A DNA stretch of 64,000 nucleotides from Hyphobacterium indicum. GTDB lineage: Bacteria; Pseudomonadota; Alphaproteobacteria; Caulobacterales; Maricaulaceae. The stretch is from positions 409,501 through 473,500 of the forward strand of contig NZ_QBDX01000002.1 of the NCBI RefSeq assembly GCF_003129605.1, given 5' to 3'. The notes under the pieces are model-generated. The model saw only the letters and a list, made by a program, of their open reading frames with translations. It ran no database searches and had not been told where the DNA came from. Made by a program: the position numbers and the translations under genes. Positions 35,704 through 44,982 of the stretch are shown piece after piece; position 1 is the first letter of the stretch, and the number at the start of each line of letters is the position of its first letter.

Positions 35704-37755
35704 ATGAGTCTGATGAGAACCCTTTTCCTGTTGTTCGTCTTGCTGGCTGGCTGGATCGTCGTGCCGGCCGCCTCCGCACTGTATCCGGACCCGCGCCTGC
35801 GGCCGGAACGCCCCAACCCGTCACGCTATCTCGATGACCAGGATTTCCTGATGCTGGAGCGCGGCCTTGAAGCCGCCGAAGACGGGGATTGGCGCGACGT
35901 TCGTGATGCCCGCCGCCGGATATCGGATCCGGTCGCGAGCTCGATCCTGTTGTGGCGTATTGCGACCTCCGACGAGAATTCGACCTTCATGGAGCTCGAT
36001 CTCGCCCTGGAGGAGCTGGAAGGCTGGCCACAGTATGAAATGATCCGGTCCGAAGCCGAGTTCAAGATCTCGACGTCCGGCCTTTCCTCGGAATTCATCG
36101 TCAACTGGTTTGCCGGCCGGGAACCGATATCCGGTGAAGGCAAGATCGCCCTCGGAGCGGCGCTCCGGAATGTGGGCCGCCTGGCCGAAGCCACGGAATA
36201 TATCCGTGACGCCTGGCGTCATCATACCTTCCGCCGTTATCGTCAGCGCGAGATTCTCAACGCCAATAACGACATTCTGACATTGTCCGACCATGAAGCC
36301 CGCGTGGACTATCTGCTCTGGCGCGATCAGCGTACGCTTGCAGGCGATCTCAGAAACGAGCTGAGCAACGGACATCGCGCCCTGATGGATGCCCGCATTG
36401 CCCTGGCCAGCCGGTCAGGCGGTGTGAATGCGGCCGTGGCACGGGTTCCGGCCGAGCTCGCCAATCATCCCGGCCTGATCTATGAGCGCGCGCGCTGGCG
36501 CCGCCGGGCCAATCTCGATGAGGGCGCGCTGGAGATGCTGCTGCAGCTGCCGGAGACGCACTCTGACCTCGAAGCCCTGGATGATATGTGGCTCGAACGC
36601 CGGCTGATGATCCTGAACCTCATCCGCGACCGGGATTATGCCACGGCCTATCAGCTCGCCGCCGCCAATGGCATGACATCCGGCGCAGATTTTGCCGATG
36701 CCGAATTTGTCGCCGGCTGGATGGCGCTGCGCTATCTGAACCGCCCGGAAGACGCCCTGGCGCATTTCACCAGGCTTGTGGAAGGCGTCTCCTATCCGGT
36801 GTCCGTATCGCGGGGCCGGTATTGGCAGGGCCGGGCCGCCGCCGCACTGGGCCGCACAGAGGAAGCCGAAAGCTACTACCGGCTCGCGGCCGAGCATTCG
36901 ACTGCATTTTATGGCCAGATGGCGCTGATCGAGCTGGCCGGGGACGAACGCCCCATGCTGGATCTGCCCGCCGCGCTGGTCCCGACGGCGGAAACCGGCA
37001 TCACGTTTGAATCCCGGACCGTCACCCGCGCGCTGCGGCTGCTGGCGGAACAGGGTGAAGACTATTACTTCCGGGTCTTCATCTATCATCTCGATGACGA
37101 GCTGGAAGATGCCGCCGAGAGCCTGCTGCTAGCACGGCTCGCGCAGGATTATGGCTTTTTGCGGCAAGGCGTTCGGGCGGCAAAAGCGGCCAGCTATCGC
37201 TGGAACATCCTGCCGGAGGAGAGCTTTCCCGTGATCGATTTGCCGCCGCCATCGGGGCTGTATGTCGAACCCGAACCCGGCCTCATTCATTCTGTCATCC
37301 GCCAGGAAACCGAATTCGATCCCCGCGCAATCTCCAGCGCCGGCGCCCGCGGCATGATGCAGATGATGCCTGCCGTCGCGCGCGTGACCGCCCGCCGGCT
37401 GGGTCTACCCTATCAGTATGAAGCCCTGACCTATGATCCGGAATACAATATGCGCCTCGGCCGCTACCATTTGCAGGAAGTGATCGATGAATTCGATGGC
37501 TCCTACATTCTGGCCCTGGCCGCCTATAATGCGGGCGGACACCGTTCCAGGCGCTGGATCGAGGATTATGGTGATCCCCGGACCAATGAAGTGGATCCGA
37601 TCGACTGGCTGGAATCCATTCCGTTCTCCGAAACGCGCAATTATGTTCAGCGCGTCATGGAAAACCTGCAGGTCTATCGCTACAGGCTGGGCGATGGCGG
37701 CCCGGTGCCGCTTGAACTGGAAGCTGATCTGCGCCGCGGTTCAGGATATTTCTAG
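35704..37755 (+). CDS. slt: Soluble lytic murein transglycosylase (Slt70-like)
   Basis: Periplasmic enzyme that cleaves peptidoglycan to anhydromuropeptides. 683 residues from ATG 35704; ATG 35713 is an alternative. A signal peptide (RTLFLLFVLLAGWIVVPAASA) is followed by a long superhelical region of alpha-hairpin repeats (about 40-500). The C-terminal SLT domain has the catalytic glutamate in VIRQETEFDPRAISSAGARG, then MMQMMPAVARVTARRLG and ALAAYNAGG. Divergent from dapA. The stop shares a CTAG with the convergent ammonia-lyase gene. Confidence 0.95.
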   Translation: MSLMRTLFLLFVLLAGWIVVPAASALYPDPRLRPERPNPSRYLDDQDFLMLERGLEAAEDGDWRDVRDARRRISDPVASSILLWRIATSDENSTFMELDLALEELEGWPQYEMIRSEAEFKISTSGLSSEFIVNWFAGREPISGEGKIALGAALRNVGRLAEATEYIRDAWRHHTFRRYRQREILNANNDILTLSDHEARVDYLLWRDQRTLAGDLRNELSNGHRALMDARIALASRSGGVNAAVARVPAELANHPGLIYERARWRRRANLDEGALEMLLQLPETHSDLEALDDMWLERRLMILNLIRDRDYATAYQLAAANGMTSGADFADAEFVAGWMALRYLNRPEDALAHFTRLVEGVSYPVSVSRGRYWQGRAAAALGRTEEAESYYRLAAEHSTAFYGQMALIELAGDERPMLDLPAALVPTAETGITFESRTVTRALRLLAEQGEDYYFRVFIYHLDDELEDAAESLLLARLAQDYGFLRQGVRAAKAASYRWNILPEESFPVIDLPPPSGLYVEPEPGLIHSVIRQETEFDPRAISSAGARGMMQMMPAVARVTARRLGLPYQYEALTYDPEYNMRLGRYHLQEVIDEFDGSYILALAAYNAGGHRSRRWIEDYGDPRTNEVDPIDWLESIPFSETRNYVQRVMENLQVYRYRLGDGGPVPLELEADLRRGSGYF

Positions 37756-38732
37756 ACCCGGTCCAGCGCCTGCTTGAACACGTCCGGATCGACATTGCCT
37801 CCGGTGATCAGGACTACGGTCGTCCGGCCGCGCGTATCGGCCTGACCGTTGAGCAGGCTGGCAAAAGCCGTGGCGCCGCCGGGCTCTGCCACCAGTTTGA
37901 GATGCTTCCAGACGAAGGCAATGGCGTCGAGCGTATCCTCGTCACTGGCCGTCACGGCCCCGGACAGCTGCGCCTGGTTGAGCTGGAAGGTCAGCTTTCC
38001 CGGAATCTGCGTGATGATCGCATCCTGCAGGGATCCGGTTTTCCGGGCATTCGCCACGCGTTCACCGGCCATCAGCGACCGGCGGTGATCATCAAAACCT
38101 TCCGGTTCTGCCGCCAGCAAATCGCAATCGGGGAAAAAGTGTTTCATCGCGAGGCCGCAGCCGGCGATCAATCCGCCGCCGCCCGCACAGCACACAAACT
38201 GATCCGGCACAATACCCCGTTCTTGCAGGTCTTGCGCGGTTTCCAGACCCGCCGTTCCCTGCCCGGCGATGATATACGGATCATCATAAGACGGCACCAG
38301 CGTGGCCCCGGTGCGGTCAACGATTTTCGCGGACACCGCTTCCCGGTCTTCCGTTTCGCGGTTGAATTCCACCACCTTGCCGCCCAGACGCCGGACGCCG
38401 GAGGATTTGATCTTCGGCGCATCGGACGGCATCACGATGGTGGCGGGAATGCCGAGCAGCCGCGCGGCCAGCGCCACACCTTGCGCATGATTGCCGGAAG
38501 AAAACGCGACCACGCCCTTTTCCCGCGCCTCCGGCGCTATACGTGACAACCGGTTATAGGCACCACGGAATTTGAAGGAGCCCGTTCTTTGCAGGCATTC
38601 CGGCTTGATCAGCACCCGTCCGCCCAGACGCTCGTTCAGAGCGTCATTTTCGAGCAGCGGCGTGCGCACCGCCTCGCCGGCAATCCGGCGGGCTGCGTCC
38701 TCAACATCGGAAAATACCGGCAAACGGTCCAT
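37752..38732 (-). CDS. PLP-dependent threonine/serine dehydratase family protein
   Basis: A fold-type II PLP enzyme of 326 residues. The PLP lysine is in RTGSFKFRGAYNRL near residue 53. The asparagine loop reads FSSGNHAQGVALAARLLG and the phosphate-binding loop CAGGGGLIAGCG. There is no C-terminal regulatory ACT domain, so it is of the short catabolic or racemase type (catabolic threonine dehydratase, serine racemase or hydroxyaspartate lyase). Exact reaction not assignable from sequence. Confidence 0.9.
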   Translation of the reverse strand: MDRLPVFSDVEDAARRIAGEAVRTPLLENDALNERLGGRVLIKPECLQRTGSFKFRGAYNRLSRIAPEAREKGVVAFSSGNHAQGVALAARLLGIPATIVMPSDAPKIKSSGVRRLGGKVVEFNRETEDREAVSAKIVDRTGATLVPSYDDPYIIAGQGTAGLETAQDLQERGIVPDQFVCCAGGGGLIAGCGLAMKHFFPDCDLLAAEPEGFDDHRRSLMAGERVANARKTGSLQDAIITQIPGKLTFQLNQAQLSGAVTASDEDTLDAIAFVWKHLKLVAEPGGATAFASLLNGQADTRGRTTVVLITGGNVDPDVFKQALDRV

Positions 38733-38766
38733 TCCCTCACTCCTGATCTGGAATTGCCTGTAATCG

Positions 38767-38807
38767 TTTTCGAAAAATCACGCAAAGGCGTTGCGCTGTA
38801 GGCGCAA
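38767..38807. promoter_or_regulatory. Palindromes upstream of the AlkK-like ligase gene
   Basis: TTTTCGAAAA (38767-38776) and TTGCGC-TGTAG-GCGCAA (38791-38807) lie 60-100 nt before the acyl-CoA ligase start. The second is a perfect 6-5-6 inverted repeat of TetR-operator size. Candidate operators; the binding protein is unknown. Confidence 0.4.
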
Positions 38808-38865
38808 TAAAGGCTTCAATGGGGCCAAGCCCGAAAACGGGCAAACAGACCGGGGAGAATGAGAA

Positions 38866-40518
38866 ATGATGCTGAAGGGCGAAATGATGGATGCCCCCCT
38901 GATGATTTCAGGGATTTTGAAACATGCCGATAATTGTCATGGCGATCGCGAGATCGTCAGCCGCCTGCCGGAAGATCTGTCAACCCACCGCTATGGCTAT
39001 TCCGATGCCCACAAGCGGACGCGCCAGCTCGCCAATGCGCTGATCAAGAAGCTGCATATCAAGGAATCCGACCGCGTTTCCACCATCGCCTGGAACACGC
39101 ACCGGCATTTCGAACTGTATTATGGTGTCTCCGGCATCGGGGCGGTGATTCACACCGTCAATCCGCGCCTCGATCCGGCGCAGATCATCTGGATTCTCAA
39201 CCACGCCCAGTCAAAAGCCGTCTTCTTCGACAAGACCTTCGCGCCGTTGATCGATGGCATCGCCAAGCACTGCAAGACCGTGAAGAACTGGGTGCTGATG
39301 GCCGATTCCGGTCATGTGAAGGACGTCCAGACAAAATGCCTCGCCTATGAAGACCTGATCGATGATCACAAGCCGGATTATGACTGGCCGGTCTTCGACG
39401 AATATGCCGCGGCAGGCCTGTGTTACACCTCCGGTACAACGGGCGATCCGAAGGGCGTGCTCTATTCCCACCGCTCAACCCTGCTGCACGCCATGGCCTG
39501 CATGTCCGCCGATGTGATCGGTGTCGGCGCGCGCGGCGTCATGCTGCCCGTGGTGCCGATGTTCCACGTCAATGCCTGGGGCATCCCCTACGCCTCCCCG
39601 ATGGGCGGGGCCAAGCTGGTCATGCCGGGGCCGCGCCTCGACGGGGCCGGCCTGCATGAAATGATCGAGGAAGAGCAGGTCAATTATGTTGCGGGCGTGC
39701 CAACGGTCTGGCTCGGCCTGCTGCAATATCTGCGTGAAAACGACAAGCGCATCGATTCCGTCGAACGCGTCCTGATCGGCGGTTCCGCCCTGCCCGAAGC
39801 CCTGCTCCGCGCCTTCGAGGACAATTACGGCGTCACCATGCAGCAAGGATGGGGCATGACGGAAATGAGCCCGCTGGGCACCGTCAATGTGCCGCTCGCC
39901 AAGCATGCCGATCTCAGCCGTGACGAAATGGTCAAGCTGAAGCTGAAACAGGGCCGCCTCGTCTATGGCGTCGAAATGCGGATCGTCGATGATGAAGGCC
40001 GGGAATTGCCTTGGGATGGCAAATCCTCCGGCCATGTCCATGTCCGCGGGCCGTGGATTGCCTCCGGCTATTTCCGCGGCGCCGGCGCCGAAGCCTTCAC
40101 CGACGATGGCTGGATGAAAACCGGCGATGTCGCCTATCTCGATTCCGACGGCTTCATGACCATTACCGACCGCTCCAAGGACGTCATCAAGACCGGCGGT
40201 GAGTGGATTTCCTCCATCGATCTGGAAAACGAGGCCATGGGCCATCCCGATGTCGCCATGGCGGCCGTCATCGGCAAGCACCACCCGAAATGGCAGGAGC
40301 GGCCCCTGCTCATTGTCCAGCTCCGCGAAGGCGCTGAACCGGATGCCGAGTCCATTCTGGAGTTTCTCCGCGGCAAGGTACCGAAATTGTGGGTGCCGGA
40401 TGCAGTCGAATTCATTGACGAAATGCCTATTGGCGCGACCGGCAAAATCCTCAAGACGAAGCTGCGGGACATCTATCGGGATTACCAATTCCCGGGAACC
40501 GAAGGCATGGAGGGGTAG
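38866..40518 (+). CDS. alkK: Medium/long-chain fatty acid--CoA ligase, AlkK-like
   Basis: Adenylate-forming enzyme activating fatty acids to acyl-CoA. 550 residues. The AMP-binding P-loop is CYTSGTTGDPKGVLYSHRS, then MFHVNAWGIPY, WGMTEMSPLGTVN and the hinge-lysine region TGDVAYLDSDGFMTITDRSKD. The terminal ATGKILKTKLRD contains the catalytic lysine. The close match I recall to Pseudomonas AlkK, including the N-terminal GxMMDxPLMISGIL pattern, supports the name. The related DMSP enzyme DmdB is an alternative. The start is ATG 38866 or 38869. A repeat block follows. Confidence 0.88.
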   Translation: MMLKGEMMDAPLMISGILKHADNCHGDREIVSRLPEDLSTHRYGYSDAHKRTRQLANALIKKLHIKESDRVSTIAWNTHRHFELYYGVSGIGAVIHTVNPRLDPAQIIWILNHAQSKAVFFDKTFAPLIDGIAKHCKTVKNWVLMADSGHVKDVQTKCLAYEDLIDDHKPDYDWPVFDEYAAAGLCYTSGTTGDPKGVLYSHRSTLLHAMACMSADVIGVGARGVMLPVVPMFHVNAWGIPYASPMGGAKLVMPGPRLDGAGLHEMIEEEQVNYVAGVPTVWLGLLQYLRENDKRIDSVERVLIGGSALPEALLRAFEDNYGVTMQQGWGMTEMSPLGTVNVPLAKHADLSRDEMVKLKLKQGRLVYGVEMRIVDDEGRELPWDGKSSGHVHVRGPWIASGYFRGAGAEAFTDDGWMKTGDVAYLDSDGFMTITDRSKDVIKTGGEWISSIDLENEAMGHPDVAMAAVIGKHHPKWQERPLLIVQLREGAEPDAESILEFLRGKVPKLWVPDAVEFIDEMPIGATGKILKTKLRDIYRDYQFPGTEGMEG

Positions 40519-40559
40519 GTTTCAAAAGCGTCCTCGCGCTGCGTGCACGCTCGCTCTTT

Positions 40560-40653
40560 CTCCCCCTGCTTGCGGGGGGAGTGTCGCGCAGCGACGAGGG
40601 GGGCCTGCCCCCTCCACCACTTCGTGGTCCCCCTCCCCCGTGAACGGGGGAGG
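40560..40653. repeat. Intergenic palindromic repeat block
   Basis: Three adjacent hairpin units between alkK and the small Imm-like gene: CTCCCCC with GGGGGGAG (40560-40581), ACCAC-TTC-GTGGT (about 40616-40628), and a perfect 10-2-10 palindrome CCTCCCCCGT, GA, ACGGGGGAGG (40632-40653). The last unit recurs at 52180-52201 with only the central dinucleotide changed, which marks it as a repeat family and not a gene-specific terminator. The remaining DNA up to 40762 holds nothing else that I recognise. Confidence 0.8.
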
Positions 40654-40762
40654 AAACCGCGATGGCACGGGACAGCACATCGCACAATCCCCCTCGCCGG
40701 CTCTTGCACTCCCGGCGAAACGGACTTACCTTCTTATCGAAATTCGATAAGGAGCAAGCCCG

Positions 40763-40945
40763 ATGGAAATCGTCATTCCCGGCATCGTGTTATTTTTTAT
40801 TCCCAGCCTGATTGCGCTGGCGCGCGGCCATCACAACACGTTCGCGATCTTCCTGACCAACTTCCTTCTGGGCTGGACCGTGATCGGCTGGATCATCGCC
40901 CTGATCTGGTCGACAACCGCCGGCGAACGCCGCGTCCGCACCTGA
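40763..40945 (+). CDS. Superinfection immunity (T4 Imm-like) small membrane protein
   Basis: A 60-residue protein with two hydrophobic helices (about 3-17 and 27-48). The sequence, ending TNFLLGWTVIGWIIALIWS, matches the pattern of the superinfection-immunity family named after phage T4 Imm, which blocks DNA entry by later phages. Chromosomal copies are common and their role is uncertain. A ribosome site AAGGAG precedes the start. The stop TGA is back to back with the stop of the convergent flavoprotein gene (TGA/TCA). Confidence 0.8.
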   Translation: MEIVIPGIVLFFIPSLIALARGHHNTFAIFLTNFLLGWTVIGWIIALIWSTTAGERRVRT

Positions 40946-41617
40946 TCACGCGATAAAATCGGAAATGTCGCTGAGTGACTTCTTGATCAGCGCATGTTCC
41001 GGCACGGTCGCCCCCTCTGCCGGATAACCCGCCACGATCAGCATGTAGGGCTTCTCGTCCTTTGGACGCCCGCACAGTTCTGACATGAAGGTCATCGGGT
41101 TCGGCGTGTGGGTCAGCGTCACCAGGCCGGACCGGTGCAATGCCGTCAGCAGCATGCCGCAGGCAATGCCCACGCTCTCATTGACATAATAATTCTTGCG
41201 GTTTTCACCCACGGTCACGCCGCCGCGGCGCTGCGCGAAGACGCAGATGATCCACGGCGCAATCTCGATATAGGGCTTGTGGTCATCGGTCCCCAAGGGC
41301 GCCAGCGCCTCCAGCCATTCCGCGCTCGCCTTGCTTTCATAGAAAGCCTTCTCCTCCGCCTCCGCCGCCTGACGCAATTTCGTCCGCAAGGGGCCTTTCC
41401 CGATCACGGTGAAGTGCCAGGGCTGGTGATTCGCGCCCGACGGCGCAGTGCCCGCGGCCAGTACCGCATGCTCTATAATCTCGCGTGGCACGTCCCGGTC
41501 AGAGAACTCCCGCACCGTCCGGCGCTTGCGGATGTCCTCATAGAACGCCTTCGCCTCGGCGGTCATGGCGTCGAGCGGCTTTTCGGTAAAGTCGAGGGGA
41601 TGGCGGTTGGCTGTCAC
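40946..41617 (-). CDS. Nitroreductase-fold flavoprotein, iodotyrosine deiodinase-like
   Basis: FMN enzyme of 223 residues starting at GTG 41617, which overlaps the tdh stop (GTGA). The flavin segment is [10 protein letters not shown] (about 32-41) followed by [15 protein letters not shown]. The C-terminal part, [20 protein letters not shown], then [20 protein letters not shown] with ATVP, is strikingly like iodotyrosine deiodinase (IYD). By alignment from memory with human IYD, the zwitterion-binding triad Glu/Tyr/Lys is kept as E89, Y93 and K114 with identical spacing. Reductive dehalogenation of halotyrosines or a related amino acid is therefore possible. An ordinary nitroreductase is the fallback. 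Confidence 0.85.
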   Translation of the reverse strand: MTANRHPLDFTEKPLDAMTAEAKAFYEDIRKRRTVREFSDRDVPREIIEHAVLAAGTAPSGANHQPWHFTVIGKGPLRTKLRQAAEAEEKAFYESKASAEWLEALAPLGTDDHKPYIEIAPWIICVFAQRRGGVTVGENRKNYYVNESVGIACGMLLTALHRSGLVTLTHTPNPMTFMSELCGRPKDEKPYMLIVAGYPAEGATVPEHALIKKSLSDISDFIA

Positions 41618-42651
41618 GGACGTCCCCAATTCAGCACCACCTTTCCGGACTGGCCGGACCGCATGGCGTCAAACCCGGCCTGGAAATCATCGACCGGCAA
41701 ACGGTGTGTGATCACGCCGGATACATCGAGACCCGATTGCAGCATGGCCAGCATCTTATACCAGGTCTCGAACATCTCGCGGCCATAAACGCCTTTGACG
41801 GTGATCGCCTTCAGGACCAGCTTGCCGAAATCGACCTCGATCGGCTTTGACGGCAGGCCGAGCATGGCAATTTTTCCGCCCATTACCATTGTATCCAGCA
41901 TCTGGCCGAAAGCCTGCGGCGCGCCCGACATTTCCAGCCCGACATCAAAGCCCTCGCGCATTTTCAGCGACGCCATCACGTCCTTCAGATCCTGCTGGCT
42001 CACATTCACCGGCGTCAGATGCGGCACGACTTTTTCCGCCAGCGCCAGCCGGTCCGGATTGATATCGGTCAGCACCACATGGCGCGCGCCGACATGGCGG
42101 GCAATCGCCGCAGCCATGATGCCGATCGGCCCCGCCCCGGTGACCAGAACATCCTCGCCAATCATGTCGAATTGCAGGGCCGTGTGCACCGCATTGCCCA
42201 GCGGATCGAGGATGGCCCCGATCTCGTCCGGCACATCATCGGGCAGCGGCACCACATTGAAGGCCGGCAGTTTCATGTATTCCGCAAATGCGCCGGGAAT
42301 ATTGACGCCAACACCCTTTGTATCCGGGTCGAGGTGGAATTTCCCGGCCCGCGCCGCGCGAGAGCTGGCGCCGACAACATGGCCCTCGCCCGACACGCGC
42401 TGGCCGACAGAGACGCGCGTCACGTCCGAGCCCACGGCCTCGATCACGCCGGAGTATTCATGGCCGACCACCATGGGCGTCGGCACATTTTTTTGCGCCC
42501 ACTCATCCCAGTTATAGATGTGGATATCGGTGCCGCAGATCGCCGTTTTCCGGATCCTGATCAACACATCGTCCGGCCCGATTTCGGGCACGGCGGCATC
42601 CTCGATCATCCAGATTCCGGTTTCAGGTTTCGACTTGGCGAGGGCTTTCAT
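41614..42651 (-). CDS. tdh: L-threonine 3-dehydrogenase, lacking structural-zinc cysteines
   Basis: Oxidises threonine to 2-amino-3-ketobutyrate with NAD. ATG 42651 ([15 protein letters not shown]) gives 345 residues, the TDH norm. Catalytic zinc ligands are C39 ([15 protein letters not shown]), H64 and E65 (VVGHEYSG). Further TDH marks are [20 protein letters not shown] and [18 protein letters not shown]. The structural zinc loop is changed: the positions of the four cysteines read G94, S97, A100 and D108. It overlaps an unknown membrane-protein gene upstream by 29 nt and the flavoprotein gene downstream by 4 nt. kbl is 2.6 kb away. Confidence 0.94.
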   Translation of the reverse strand: MKALAKSKPETGIWMIEDAAVPEIGPDDVLIRIRKTAICGTDIHIYNWDEWAQKNVPTPMVVGHEYSGVIEAVGSDVTRVSVGQRVSGEGHVVGASSRAARAGKFHLDPDTKGVGVNIPGAFAEYMKLPAFNVVPLPDDVPDEIGAILDPLGNAVHTALQFDMIGEDVLVTGAGPIGIMAAAIARHVGARHVVLTDINPDRLALAEKVVPHLTPVNVSQQDLKDVMASLKMREGFDVGLEMSGAPQAFGQMLDTMVMGGKIAMLGLPSKPIEVDFGKLVLKAITVKGVYGREMFETWYKMLAMLQSGLDVSGVITHRLPVDDFQAGFDAMRSGQSGKVVLNWGRP

Positions 42652-43396
42652 TTTCGGGCTCCGTCCGGCGGAAAGACTGGACGAGGAAATAAACCGCCAG
42701 CACCGGAATGGCGAGGAAGAAAACTGCAATCGCCTGCGCCATGAATTCGATTGCGGGGCCGGTAGAGTTGATCAACGCGGCATAGAGGGTTGCAAGCACG
42801 GGAAGTAAGACCAGGCCGCCCAGAATTCGTTGCCTTGACGCAATCAGAAACAACGAAGCAAGGCCAATCATCAGGGCGATAAAGCTCCATTTGATCCAGG
42901 CATGCAAAGCAACCGAATGGGCAAGTGTATCAAGTGCCGCGTGCATGGCGACGGGATCGGAGAGGACCGCAGACAGGGCTCGGTCGATTGCAGCATTCTC
43001 GCGAAGATCGCTTTGGATGACCGAGGCGGTCAGAACCACCCATCCAATCAAAAGTGTGACGTGCAGCAGCGTTTGGCGTGAAAATCGCTTCATCACCATG
43101 ATTATGATTGAGCCGAGAAAACTCGCCAGCAGCCCGCCATACGCATAGGGAAAATACTGGTCGATATATTGCACGACAAAGATATGCCGCCGCATATCCT
43201 CGTTTTCGAGTCCACGGACAAATTCCAGATCTTCGGCATCTCGCGGAAATTCCATCGCGAGGATGGGCGTCTCGAACCCGTTGGGTAGCGTGAATTGATC
43301 CGGCAAGGGCACGGACCGGATTTCCAGCGCCAGCCACACCGTCAGCCCGGCAAACACCAGCGTCAGAACCAGCAATCCCCGTTGAATCCAGATCAT
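42623..43396 (-). CDS. Unknown polytopic membrane protein
   Basis: A 257-residue protein not recognised as a known family. One N-terminal hydrophobic helix (about 7-26), a hydrophilic stretch to about 80, then five helices (about 84-103, 112-130, 167-187, 192-211 and 219-241). The C-terminus is charged ([16 protein letters not shown]). It overlaps the tdh start by 29 nt, so the two are cotranscribed. Coding character is good and no internal repeats are seen. Confidence 0.7.
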   Translation of the reverse strand: MIWIQRGLLVLTLVFAGLTVWLALEIRSVPLPDQFTLPNGFETPILAMEFPRDAEDLEFVRGLENEDMRRHIFVVQYIDQYFPYAYGGLLASFLGSIIIMVMKRFSRQTLLHVTLLIGWVVLTASVIQSDLRENAAIDRALSAVLSDPVAMHAALDTLAHSVALHAWIKWSFIALMIGLASLFLIASRQRILGGLVLLPVLATLYAALINSTGPAIEFMAQAIAVFFLAIPVLAVYFLVQSFRRTEPENESPRQVET

Positions 43397-43483
43397 GAAA
43401 AGCCTCCCCGTCTGGCAAGGCTAGCCTGCCTCCGGCCGTATGAGAAGCCGGATGATAGGAGCGCGCGGCTAACAACGCCCACA

Positions 43484-43630
43484 CCCTGTCATCCTCCGGC
43501 TTGACCTCCCCTGTCATCCTCCGGCTTGCCTGCCCTCGTGAAAACGGGGGACCGGAGGATCTCGATCAAATGCACCGCCCGCCGCCACGAGATGCTCCGG
43601 TCAAGCCGGAGCAAATCGCGGATTTGGGTT
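43484..43630. repeat. Intergenic repeat with two 20-nt copies at 25-nt period
   Basis: CCCTGTCATCCTCCGGCTTG occurs at 43484-43503 and again at 43509-43528. Downstream are the complementary pieces ACCGGAGGATCTCG (43551-43564) and GGTCAAGCCGGAGC, so the block can fold on itself. It resembles the GTCATCCTCCGG-type repeats scattered in related genomes, from memory. It separates two membrane-protein genes. Too few copies and the wrong spacing for CRISPR. Confidence 0.75.
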
Positions 43631-43638
43631 TTCAGGAA

Positions 43639-44856
43639 CTAACCTTCAGCCGCACTGACCGGCGGGAAGATGCGCGCCAGCGGGCCTTCGCCCGGGATCG
43701 GCAGCAGGAGAAGACGGCGCACCGGATTCCAGGCCGCTCCCAGGAGGACCACAATCCCGCCCAGCGTCAGCAGCGTGATCGCCACCACGGCCGGAGCCTC
43801 CAGCCCGGAGCCATTGACGATGACGCCGATGGATATTCCGGCAGTCAGAAGACCGGACACGATCAGCGCCCGGCGGTTGATCAACAGCGAGACCAGCGCA
43901 AACAGCGCGATCACGGTCAGCGCCACCACGGCCAGCTGCATGGCATTACCGGTATCGGACCCCATCGCCGCCAGCAGATTCATCCGCTCCGGATTGACAA
44001 AATCGGCCTCCTCCAGCGTCCAGCCGATCTGAACGACATTCAGGACGGCTGTCAGCAGGATGGGCGCGGCAAAAAAGTGCAGCCAGAACGCCGTACCCGA
44101 CAGGCGGGTCTGGCGCTGCGGATCGCGGGCATCAAAGATGATACCGGCCAGCAGAAGCGCGCCGCCGACCGCCACATTCACCGCAGGCGACCAGACGCCG
44201 ACCGTATAGGGATCAATCGTGAACAGGGTCAGCGCGGCCAGCGTCGCCAGCCCGACTCCCAGCAATCCGCCGGCAAAGGGCAGACGAAAGCTGAAATAAT
44301 ACATCGCCACCGGGATCAGCGCGGCCAGCCCGATGGCCACCGGAAAGAGGCGCAGCGCCAACGGGATGTTGGCCAGAGCATAATCCACCGCTTCGCGGCC
44401 GAATTCCATGTCTTCCGGCGCATTGGCGAAGCGGCTTTCGAAATACGCCTCGTTGAGCCCCAGGCCCTGCGTCACCAGCTGTGTATAGGCCCAGACCAGC
44501 ACAATCGTCACCGATACGCTGAAGGCCACGCACAATACGATGCCCGGTAAAATGCGGCGTTGCTGACCGACCAGAAGCGCGGACAGGAACCAGACGATCA
44601 CGGCTATGCCGCCAATCATGCCCATCAAGGCCATCTGCCAGCGCAGACCGCCCTCTTCCAGGCCCAGCCCGGACATCACCTGCCCGGCCCCGATGCCGAG
44701 CCCGCCGAGCAGGATCAGCACGCCGATCGTGGTGAAAATGTCGTGGAAATTGTTCAGGAATGGCAGCATTTCGTCCGAAGGACGCGCATTGCTGACCGGT
44801 GGTGATTGGACAGACGGCGATTGCGCCGCCATTTCATTTGGTGTTTCAGACATCAA
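43639..44856 (-). CDS. Unknown multi-pass membrane protein
   Basis: A 405-residue protein with a polar, Pro/Ser-rich N-terminus (about 1-35) and roughly ten hydrophobic helices from residue 40 to 385. No catalytic or transport motif is recognised. An extracytoplasmic loop (about 120-155, around NEAYFESRFANAPEDMEFG) and a similar acidic loop near 275 are the only long polar parts. Same strand as kbl and the 80-residue gene upstream. Function unknown; the lack of motifs fits a lineage-specific family. Confidence 0.7.
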   Translation of the reverse strand: MMSETPNEMAAQSPSVQSPPVSNARPSDEMLPFLNNFHDIFTTIGVLILLGGLGIGAGQVMSGLGLEEGGLRWQMALMGMIGGIAVIVWFLSALLVGQQRRILPGIVLCVAFSVSVTIVLVWAYTQLVTQGLGLNEAYFESRFANAPEDMEFGREAVDYALANIPLALRLFPVAIGLAALIPVAMYYFSFRLPFAGGLLGVGLATLAALTLFTIDPYTVGVWSPAVNVAVGGALLLAGIIFDARDPQRQTRLSGTAFWLHFFAAPILLTAVLNVVQIGWTLEEADFVNPERMNLLAAMGSDTGNAMQLAVVALTVIALFALVSLLINRRALIVSGLLTAGISIGVIVNGSGLEAPAVVAITLLTLGGIVVLLGAAWNPVRRLLLLPIPGEGPLARIFPPVSAAEG

Positions 44857-44982
44857 AACCTCCTCGGCAAAGCCCTTGCCGTCTTGATGCCCCCCGGCTG
44901 TAAAACAGATGCAAATTCGCTTCCCGGACGAAATCTGCTTCGCGATTGGTACCGGATTATGGCGATTGCGTCACGGTAAAAA

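Noticed and set aside
43484-43528. Tandem 20-nt repeat as a CRISPR array
   Set aside because: Only two copies, a 5-nt gap instead of a spacer, and no cas genes in the window.
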